From assembly GCF_006738645.1 (NCBI RefSeq), contig NZ_AP019700.1, positions 5,328,351 to 5,392,350 of the forward strand: a DNA stretch of 64,000 nucleotides, in the 5' to 3' direction. The notes under the pieces were generated by a model, which was given only the letters and a program-made list of their open reading frames with translations, made no database searches and was not told where the DNA came from. Position numbers and translations under genes: made by a program. How positions within the stretch are numbered: the stretch's first letter is position 1; each line of letters opens with the position of its first letter. The stretch comes from Stella humosa. Its GTDB lineage: Bacteria > Pseudomonadota > Alphaproteobacteria > ATCC43930 > Allostellaceae. Below are positions 55,297 to 64,000 of this stretch, piece by piece.

Positions 55297-56208
55297 TCAG
55301 CGCGCGGGCGTCAGGCCCGGGGCGGGGGTCGGCGCCAGCGGCGTGCCGTCGGCGTTGAACAGCTCCACCTTGGCACCCTCGCGCAGGCCCTTCACATGCG
55401 CGTCGACCGCCTCGCGGGTCAGCTCGCTGCTCAGCTCCTCGCGCGCGGCCTCGAAGGTCGGGGCGGCCATCTGGCGGCGGTCGGTGACGCGGATGATATG
55501 CCAGCCGAACTGGCTCTTCACCGGCATCTTGGTCGTCTCGCCCTTCTTCATGGCGAAGGCGGCGGCCGAGAATTCCGGCACCATCTGCTCCTTCTGGAAG
55601 AAGCCGAGGTCGCCGCCATTCTCGCGGCCCGACGGGTCGATCGACTTCTCGCGCGCGGCGCGGGCGAAGTCGCCGCCCTTCTCCAGCTCGGCGGTCAGGC
55701 GCTTGGCGTCATCCTCCTTCTCCAGCAGGATGTGGCTCGCCTTCACCTCTTCGCCCACGGGCTGGGTCTTGACGAACTCTGCGTACTTGGCCTTCAGCTT
55801 CTCCTCGGTGACGGCCTTCTCGACGACCCGCGTCAGATAGACGCGCTCGATCACGCGCTCCTCCAGGCGGGCCATCTGGTTCTTCACGTCGGGGTCGTTC
55901 TGCAGGTTCTGGCTGCGGCCGGCATCGCTCAGCAGGCGCGAGCTGACGACCTGGTCGACCACCAGCGGGAAGATCATGTCGAGCGGCATCTGCTGCACCT
56001 GGGCGGGTAGCTGGCGGTGGGCCGCCAGCACGTCGCTGCGCAGGATCGGCTTGCCGTTCACGCGCGCGACCACGGGATCGGCACCGGCGGCAGGATCCGC
56101 AGCAGTCGGCGCAGTTGGTTGGCCGGCCGGCGCCTGGGCCGCGGCGGGATGGGCAAGCAGCAGCGGGGCCGCCAGGGCGGCAAAGGCAACGAAGGCGGAA
56201 CGGCTCAT
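55297..56208 (-). CDS. periplasmic parvulin-type peptidyl-prolyl isomerase
   Basis: A 303-residue exported foldase. A signal peptide (residues 1-21) ends with AAAQ; a SurA-like N-terminal helical domain follows, and the parvulin domain ([47 protein letters not shown] in part, [12 protein letters not shown]) is complete. The start at 56208 is chosen as the signal-peptide methionine. It is divergent from secA, which suits a shared export theme, and leads the argJ run. Confidence 0.92.
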   Translation of the reverse strand: MSRSAFVAFAALAAPLLLAHPAAAQAPAGQPTAPTAADPAAGADPVVARVNGKPILRSDVLAAHRQLPAQVQQMPLDMIFPLVVDQVVSSRLLSDAGRSQNLQNDPDVKNQMARLEERVIERVYLTRVVEKAVTEEKLKAKYAEFVKTQPVGEEVKASHILLEKEDDAKRLTAELEKGGDFARAAREKSIDPSGRENGGDLGFFQKEQMVPEFSAAAFAMKKGETTKMPVKSQFGWHIIRVTDRRQMAAPTFEAAREELSSELTREAVDAHVKGLREGAKVELFNADGTPLAPTPAPGLTPAR

Positions 56209-56317
56209 CAGGGGGTCATCCTTTCGCCAGCGCGAGGGGCGGCCAGCTTGGCCGCGGAACATACACGAAGCCGCTTAATGGCGGAATGTGGCGAGAAATG
56301 GTGGCCGGGTGCCCGCG

Positions 56318-56346
56318 TTGACAGGGTTGGCCCTTACTCCTATGTG
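56318..56346 (+). promoter_or_regulatory. near-consensus sigma-70 promoter for secA
   Basis: TTGACA (56318-56323, perfect) with a 17-base spacer to TATGTG (56341-56346). Transcription should start near 56353, about 50 bases before the secA ATG. It is the strongest promoter match in the window. The remaining 195-base gap to the divergent isomerase holds no gene. Confidence 0.75.
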
Positions 56347-56403
56347 TTGGGGGGTCGTACCCGTGCGGCCTTCCCCGTCCATCCCGTTCCGCCCGAGGTT
56401 TTG

Positions 56404-59119
<2,716 letters not shown>

Positions 59120-59121
<2 letters not shown>

Positions 59122-59137
59122 GGGGCGCTTGCCCCCT
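59120..59137 (+). terminator. hairpin at the secA stop codon
   Basis: AGGGGGC (59120-59126) pairs with GCCCCCT (59131-59137) around a four-base loop, beginning inside the TAG stop codon. No T-run follows, so it may be an inefficient or factor-assisted terminator. Confidence 0.5.
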
Positions 59138-59258
59138 GCTACCGCCCCCGGCCAGCCGCAGAACCCGCATCCGTCGAAGATAACGCCGACCGGCCTCCGG
59201 ACCGCGGTCGAGAAGCCGTCGTCCCGCAGGCTGGCTGCCTTCTGGAGGAGACGCTTCC

Positions 59259-60344
59259 TTGATCATCGCCCACGCGCCGCTGGTCCGGCTGGTCGCCGAC
59301 ATCTTCATTGCCGCTGGATGCGACCCGGCCGAGGCCGGGCGCATCGCCACCATGCTGTCGGGCGCCAACCTCGCCGGCCATGACAGCCACGGCGTCATCC
59401 GCGTGCCCCGCTATGTCGAGACGTTGCAGGCGGGCCGCGTCAATGCCGGCCGCGGCCTGACCACGGTCGTCGATGGCGGCGCCTTCACGGTGGTCGACGG
59501 CAATTACGGCTTCGGCCAGACGGTGGGCCCGCTGGCGGTCGAGCTCGGCATCGCCCGGGCCAAGGCCCATGGCGTGTCGATCGTCGGCCTGCGCCATGCC
59601 GGCCATCTGGGCCGCATCGGCGACTATCCGGAGATGGCCGCGGCCGAGGGCCAGGTCTCGATCCATTTCGTCAACGTCGCCGGCAGCGAGCTGGTCGCCC
59701 CCTTCGGCGGCGTCGACCGCCGCTTTTCCACGGCACCCATCGCCATCGGCCTGCCGACGGCGGGCGGCGAGCCGGTGATCCTGGATTTCGCCACCTCGCT
59801 GGTGGCCGAGGGCAAGGCGCTGGTCGCCCAGTCCGGCGGCAAGCCGCTGCCGGCGGGCGCCCTGATCGAGCCGGACGGCACCCTGTCGAGCGACCCGAAG
59901 ACGCTCTATGGCGAAGTGGCACCGGGTGCGGTGCCCGATCCGCGGCTGGGTCCGGGCGCCCTGCGCGCCTTTGGCGAGCAGAAGGGTTCCGGACTGGCCC
60001 TGATGTGCGAGCTGCTGGCCGGCGCCTTCACCGGGTCGGGCTGCTCGGGCCCTGGTCCGCGGCAGATCGCCAACGGCATGCTGTCGATCTACATGGCGGT
60101 CGACCGCTTCCACTCCGACGACGGGTTCGCCCGCGAGTTGGCCCAGTATGTCGACTACGTGAAGGCTTCGCGGCCGGCCACTCCGGGCGGCGAGGTCCTG
60201 GTCCCGGGCGAGCCGGAGCGGCGCAGCCGGGCCAAGCGCCTGGCCGAGGGCATTCCGCTGGCCGATCGCGCCTGGGCCGACATCCTGGCCACGGCACGCA
60301 AGGTCGGGCTCAGCGAGGACCGGTTGCGCGCCGTCGCCAACTGA
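59259..60344 (+). CDS. Ldh2 family malate/lactate/ureidoglycolate dehydrogenase
   Basis: A 361-residue NAD(P)-dependent 2-hydroxyacid dehydrogenase of the Ldh2/MdhB type, with the family fold cues GHDSHGVIRVPRYVE, GNYGFGQ, the catalytic HAGHLGRIGDY and ISIHFVNVAGS. Possible substrates are malate, lactate, ureidoglycolate, or delta1-piperideine-2-carboxylate. The TTG at 59259 is preferred because a GGAGGAG site lies nine bases upstream and no earlier start fits. The gene is monocistronic after a hairpin terminator, and converges with the kef gene. Confidence 0.9.
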   Translation: MIIAHAPLVRLVADIFIAAGCDPAEAGRIATMLSGANLAGHDSHGVIRVPRYVETLQAGRVNAGRGLTTVVDGGAFTVVDGNYGFGQTVGPLAVELGIARAKAHGVSIVGLRHAGHLGRIGDYPEMAAAEGQVSIHFVNVAGSELVAPFGGVDRRFSTAPIAIGLPTAGGEPVILDFATSLVAEGKALVAQSGGKPLPAGALIEPDGTLSSDPKTLYGEVAPGAVPDPRLGPGALRAFGEQKGSGLALMCELLAGAFTGSGCSGPGPRQIANGMLSIYMAVDRFHSDDGFARELAQYVDYVKASRPATPGGEVLVPGEPERRSRAKRLAEGIPLADRAWADILATARKVGLSEDRLRAVAN

Positions 60345-60360
60345 GCCATTCACCGCCGAA

Positions 60361-60395
60361 CGGGCCGGCGCCGCACTATTCGTGCAGCCGGCCCG
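60361..60395. terminator. hairpin between converging Ldh2 and Kef genes
   Basis: CGGGCCGGC (60361-60369) pairs perfectly with GCCGGCCCG (60387-60395), with an inner GCAC/GTGC stem over TATTC. It overlaps the final codons of the antiporter gene and could terminate from both directions. Confidence 0.55.
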
Positions 60396-62112
60396 ACCAG
60401 GCATCGCGCAGGACGGCCAGGCGTTCTGTCACCGTCTCCTCGCGCATGCCGAGCCGGGCCATGACCCGGCCGGCCAGCTGCAGGCTGGGTTCCAGCGTTT
60501 CCGGGATGACCTCGGTCGCACCCAGTTGCATCAGCCGCTTGGCGTGCGCCACGTCGCGGGCACGGGCGAAGACCGGCAGCCCCGGCCAGCGCCGCCGGGC
60601 CGCGCGCACCGCGCGCTCGGCCGCGCGCGGATCGTCCAGCGTGACCACGATCGCCTGGCAGTTGTCGGCGCCGGCGTGGCGCAGCACCTCGCCCCGGCCG
60701 GCATCGCCGAAATGCACCCGCTGGCCACGCGCGCGCGCAGCCTCGGCCACCGCCGGGTCGAGGTCGAGCGCCACATAGTCGATCTTTTCGGCATCGAAGG
60801 CCGCCGCCAGCGTCCGACCGACGCGGCCGAAGCCGGCCAGGATCACATAGGCCCCCGCCGGGGCATCGACCGCGGCGGCCGCCGCCCGCTGGAGGGCTTC
60901 CCGGCCGGCCAGCCGGCTGGCCAGCCGCCGGCCGACGATCGCCACCAGCGGCGTGGCCATCAATGAGAGGCCGACCACGAGCAGCACCATCTGGGCCTCC
61001 GCCCGGGGCAGGATGCGCGCATCGGCCGCCAACCCGATGGCCACCAGCCCGAACTCGCCCGCCTGACCCAGCAGCAGGCCCACTTCCAGGGCCACGGGCC
61101 AGGGCTGGCCGAAGGCACGGACGAGCAGGCCGATGACCAGGGCCTTGGCGAGGAACAGGATCAGCACCCCGCCCAGGATCGCCAGCGGCATCTGGACGAA
61201 GGTGGTGCCGTCGACGCCCATGCCGACACCGATGAAGAAGAGGCCGAGGAAGAGGCCCTTGAAGGGCTCGATGTCGACCTCGACCTCGAAGCGGTACTCG
61301 CTTTCAGCGATCAGCAGTCCGGCCAGGAAGGCGCCCAGCGCCATCGACAGTCCGACCGCCGCCGTTGCCATGGCCGTGCCCAGCACGACCAGTAGCACGA
61401 CGGCCATGAACAGCTCCGGCCCGACGCGGGCGGCCGAGCGCAAGGCCGGTCGCAGCGCGAAGCGTCCGAGGACGCCGATGGCCGCGATGATCAGAACCGC
61501 CTCGCCGATCGACTGGAAGATGGCCCAGACGGATTGCTCCGGCTCGGTGCCGCCCAGGACCGAGATCAGGATCAGGATTGGCACCACCGCCAGGTCCTGG
61601 AACAGCAGGATGGCAAAGGCCGTGCGGCCGAGCGGGCCGGACTGCTGCCGCCGCTCGGCCAGCAGCGGCATGGCGATCGCCGTGGAGGACAGCGCCAGCG
61701 CCAGCCCGATCACCGATGCGGCGGCAACGCTGTGGCCCAGCAGCCAGGCGGCAAGCCCGAGCACGCCCGCACAGGCGGCGACGGCCGCCCCGCCCAGGCC
61801 GAAAACCGCCAGCCGCATGGAGAAGAGGCGGCGCGGCGACAGTTCCAGACCGATCGTGAACAGGAGGAAGACGACGCCCAGCTCGGCGATCTGGCGCACG
61901 CCCTCCAGCTCGGTGATCACCAGGTTGCGGATCCAGGGCACCTCGCCCACCAGCCCGCCCAGCCCGTTCGGCCCGATCGCCAGACCGACCACCAGGAAGC
62001 CCAGGACCGGGCTGATCCGCAGCCGGTGGAAGACCGGCACGACGACACCCGCCGCGGCCAGGAAGACCACGACCTCACGCAGATAGGGAATGCCGTGCCC
62101 ATCCTCGGTCAC
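60376..62112 (-). CDS. CPA2 cation:proton antiporter (Kef-type potassium efflux)
   Basis: A 578-residue membrane protein with about 12 helices and a C-terminal RCK/TrkA-N domain (YVILAGFGRVGRTLAAAFDAEKIDYVALD, in part). Core features include VVLGFLVVGLAIGPNGLG-like N-terminal helix, FTIGLELSPRRL, STAIAMPLLAE and the GAFLAGLLIAESEYRFEVE loop. It resembles KefB/KefC and exchanges K+ or Na+ for protons. The GTG at 62112 was chosen for a GAGGG site seven bases upstream. Upstream in-frame residues overlap the accA gene and look spurious. Confidence 0.92.
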   Translation of the reverse strand: MTEDGHGIPYLREVVVFLAAAGVVVPVFHRLRISPVLGFLVVGLAIGPNGLGGLVGEVPWIRNLVITELEGVRQIAELGVVFLLFTIGLELSPRRLFSMRLAVFGLGGAAVAACAGVLGLAAWLLGHSVAAASVIGLALALSSTAIAMPLLAERRQQSGPLGRTAFAILLFQDLAVVPILILISVLGGTEPEQSVWAIFQSIGEAVLIIAAIGVLGRFALRPALRSAARVGPELFMAVVLLVVLGTAMATAAVGLSMALGAFLAGLLIAESEYRFEVEVDIEPFKGLFLGLFFIGVGMGVDGTTFVQMPLAILGGVLILFLAKALVIGLLVRAFGQPWPVALEVGLLLGQAGEFGLVAIGLAADARILPRAEAQMVLLVVGLSLMATPLVAIVGRRLASRLAGREALQRAAAAAVDAPAGAYVILAGFGRVGRTLAAAFDAEKIDYVALDLDPAVAEAARARGQRVHFGDAGRGEVLRHAGADNCQAIVVTLDDPRAAERAVRAARRRWPGLPVFARARDVAHAKRLMQLGATEVIPETLEPSLQLAGRVMARLGMREETVTERLAVLRDAWSGRLHE

Positions 62113-62147
62113 GGCAAACCCTCGGTCATGCCGGACGCGGCACCGAA

Positions 62148-63101
62148 TCAGGCCCCGTTCTGTCCGATAGCCAGAAACTTCTCGCGGCGGCGCAGGCGCA
62201 AAGCCGGTCCGTCCAGCCCCTGCAGCGCGGCAAAGGTCTCTGCCACCGCGTCGCCGACCGCCTGTACGGTCGCCACCCGGTCGCGGTGGGCGCCGCCCAG
62301 CGGTTCGGGGATGATGCGGTCGGCCACGCCCAGGCGCAGCAGGTCCTGGGCGGTCAGCTTCAGCGCCTCGGCCGCCTGCTGGGCATTCTCGCCGCTGCGC
62401 CACAGGATCGAGGCGCAGCCTTCCGGCGAGATCACCGAATAGACGGCGTGCTCCAGCATCAGCACGCTGTTGGCCGTGGCGAGCGCGATGGCGCCGCCCG
62501 ACCCGCCCTCGCCGATGATGACCGAAACGAACGGCACGCCGACGGCCAGCCCGGCCTCGATCGCCCGCGCGATCGCCTCGGCCTGGCCGCGCTCCTCCGC
62601 GCCAATGCCGGGGTAGGCGCCGGCGGTGTCGACCATGGTCAGGATCGGCAGGCCGAAGCGGTCGGCCAGTTCCATCAGGCGGCGGGCCTTGCGATAGCCC
62701 TCGGGCTTGGCCATGCCGAAATTGTGGCGCACCCGGCTTTCGGTGTCGGCGCCCTTCTCCTGGCCGATGACCATCACCGGCTCGCCGCGGAAGCGCCCGA
62801 GCCCGCCGATGATCGCCCGGTCCTCGGCGAAGGTGCGGTCGCCCGCCAGGGGCGTGAAGTCCGTCACGAGGCCCGCCAGGTAGTCCGACAAGTGCGGGCG
62901 CTCCGGGTGGCGGGCCACCTGCACCTTCTGCCAGGCCGTCAGGCGCGAGTAGGTCTGTCGCAACAGACGCTCGGCCTTGCCCTGCAGCTTGGCCACCTCG
63001 TCGGCGATATTGATGTCCGCAGCGCCGGGCAGATGCCGGAGCTCTTCGATCTTGCTTTCCAGCTCGGCGATCGGCTGCTCGAAATCGAGAAAACTGCGCA
63101 T
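62148..63101 (-). CDS. accA: acetyl-CoA carboxylase carboxyltransferase subunit alpha
   Basis: A 317-residue AccA, the usual length. Motifs include the N-terminal [48 protein letters not shown], the oxyanion region [12 protein letters not shown] and [17 protein letters not shown]. It transfers carboxyl from carboxybiotin to acetyl-CoA in fatty acid synthesis, paired with AccD elsewhere. The ATG at 63101 is chosen because family members begin MRSFLDFE. It lies after the xerD gene on the same strand with 51 bases between. Confidence 0.97.
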   Translation of the reverse strand: MRSFLDFEQPIAELESKIEELRHLPGAADINIADEVAKLQGKAERLLRQTYSRLTAWQKVQVARHPERPHLSDYLAGLVTDFTPLAGDRTFAEDRAIIGGLGRFRGEPVMVIGQEKGADTESRVRHNFGMAKPEGYRKARRLMELADRFGLPILTMVDTAGAYPGIGAEERGQAEAIARAIEAGLAVGVPFVSVIIGEGGSGGAIALATANSVLMLEHAVYSVISPEGCASILWRSGENAQQAAEALKLTAQDLLRLGVADRIIPEPLGGAHRDRVATVQAVGDAVAETFAALQGLDGPALRLRRREKFLAIGQNGA

Positions 63102-63152
63102 GGTGGGGCGGGGTACTAGCACAGGCCGGGCAGGGCTGGGAACCGACCCACC

Positions 63153-64000
63153 CTAACCTTCCTTGTCGGGGGGGCCACGGCGCGCCATCGGGTGGTGGTC
63201 ATGCACCAGCCGCGACAGCCGCTCGTCGGCGACATGGGTATAGATCTGGGTGGTCGCGATGTCGGCATGGCCCAGCATGCGCTGCACGCTGCGCAGGTCG
63301 GCGCCGCCATCGACCAGGTGGGTCGCGAAGGCATGGCGCAGGACATGGGGCGACAGGCGGGCCGGGTCGAGCCCGGCCTGCAAAGCCAGTTCCTTCAGCA
63401 GTTGGCCGACGCGCCGCCGGGTCAGCCGCGCATCGGCGCCGCGCGAGGGAAAGAGCCAGCGTTCGGCCATGGCCCGCAGCGCGCCCTTGGGCAGGAAGGC
63501 CGGGCGGACGGCCATGTAGGCCCCGACCGCGGTCACCGCCGACTCGGCGAGCGGCACGATCCGCTCGCGGTCGCCCTTGCCGCGGACCAGCAGGGTGGTC
63601 GACCCGCGGGTGACGGCGTGCACCGGCAGGTCGACCAGTTCGGACACCCGCAGGCCGCCGGCATAGAGCAGCTCGACGATGGCCACCAAGCGCGGCCCCT
63701 CGGGCGCCGGGCGCAGGCGGGCGGCCGCCAGCAGGGCATCGCATTCGCCGGTGTCGATGATCTTGGGCAGCGGCCGGCCGAGGCGAGGCGAATCGAGGCG
63801 GCTGGTCGGGTCGTCGGCGCGCAGGCCCTCGGCATAGAGGAAGCGATGGAACTGACGGATGGCGGACAACCGCCGGGCCGCCGTGCGCGGCGCCATGCCA
63901 GCGGCTTCAAGATGGCCCAGATAGGCGCGGATGCCGTCCTCGCTGGCGGCGTCCAGGGATTCGCCGCGGCGGGCGAGGAAGCCCGCAAGGTCCAGCAGGT
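63153..64000 (-). CDS. xerD: site-specific tyrosine recombinase XerD (truncated at window end)
   Basis: The open frame continues to the right edge, so the N-terminus lies outside. The catalytic residues of XerD are visible: arginine in RVSEL, lysine in RGKGDRERIVPL, HxxR in SPHVLRHAFATHLVDGGADL, the His in MLGHADIATTQIY, and the tyrosine nucleophile Y of TQIYTHV. The core-binding region begins LLDLAGFLARRGESLDAA. It acts with XerC at dif to resolve chromosome dimers. Upstream of accA, a familiar alphaproteobacterial neighbour. Confidence 0.97.
   Translation of the reverse strand, partial: LLDLAGFLARRGESLDAASEDGIRAYLGHLEAAGMAPRTAARRLSAIRQFHRFLYAEGLRADDPTSRLDSPRLGRPLPKIIDTGECDALLAAARLRPAPEGPRLVAIVELLYAGGLRVSELVDLPVHAVTRGSTTLLVRGKGDRERIVPLAESAVTAVGAYMAVRPAFLPKGALRAMAERWLFPSRGADARLTRRRVGQLLKELALQAGLDPARLSPHVLRHAFATHLVDGGADLRSVQRMLGHADIATTQIYTHVADERLSRLVHDHHPMARRGPPDKEG

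Noticed and set aside
56209-56403. Checked for a tRNA or small RNA gene in the secA upstream gap.
   Set aside because: No cloverleaf or conserved anticodon-stem pattern; only promoter and UTR-like sequence.

Overview
The window is a gene-dense, very GC-rich stretch of bacterial chromosome. The gene set (tsaD, acs, an (2S)-methylsuccinyl-CoA dehydrogenase, an intracellular PHB depolymerase with a cysteine nucleophile, fused and unfused periplasmic-binding-protein ABC transporters, a microcin-C-type YejBEF transporter, xerD, accA, secA) suggests a free-living alphaproteobacterium, probably of the Rhodospirillales type. No rRNA, tRNA, CRISPR array, transposase or prophage gene was found. About 60 protein genes are supported; tsaD at the left edge and xerD at the right edge are cut by the window.

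Layout. 1-8600: tsaD (partial), a DUF808 membrane protein, then a Fur-box-preceded five-gene redox module (PepSY-type membrane protein, DUF2271, DUF4198, ApbE, membrane-anchored flavodoxin/FAD/NADPH reductase), a PhyH dioxygenase, an EVE-domain protein and a Rieske protein. 8590-17618: a glycosyltransferase-like protein and a creatininase-family enzyme on the minus strand, then acs, phaZ, a LysR/flavin-oxidase divergent pair, a VOC protein and mcd, which together point to acetate, PHB and ethylmalonyl-CoA metabolism. 17618-27496: a minus-strand catabolic locus (Pot-type ABC importer, acyl-CoA ligase, crotonase, glutamine-synthetase-like ligase, iron alcohol dehydrogenase) facing a divergent TetR regulator.

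27429-37016: a three-gene importer of the putative 2-aminoethylphosphonate/iron type on the minus strand, and a branched-chain-amino-acid-type importer on the plus strand translationally coupled to an aspartate dehydrogenase. 37166-43336: a 47-residue basic protein, a glycosyltransferase-like protein, and a GMC oxidoreductase / ThDP enzyme / SDR operon divergent from an alpha/beta hydrolase. 43427-48180: yejB-yejE-yejF-ghrA ending at a strong hairpin. 48253-50633: SCO1, comF and a NDUFAF5/BioC-like methyltransferase.

50625-56208 (minus strand): parvulin isomerase, argJ and a GNAT-Nudix fusion form one run. An ABC-F ATPase follows with its own promoter, a 28-codon leader ORF and mutually exclusive leader hairpins. 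Last comes an AbrB-type antitoxin/Doc toxin pair under a perfect AT-rich palindrome. 56318-64000: secA with a near-consensus promoter, an Ldh2-family dehydrogenase, a Kef-type antiporter, accA and xerD. The most novel-looking points are the ABC-F leader attenuator, the iron-linked redox module, and the uncharacterised catabolic locus at 17.6-26.7 kb.
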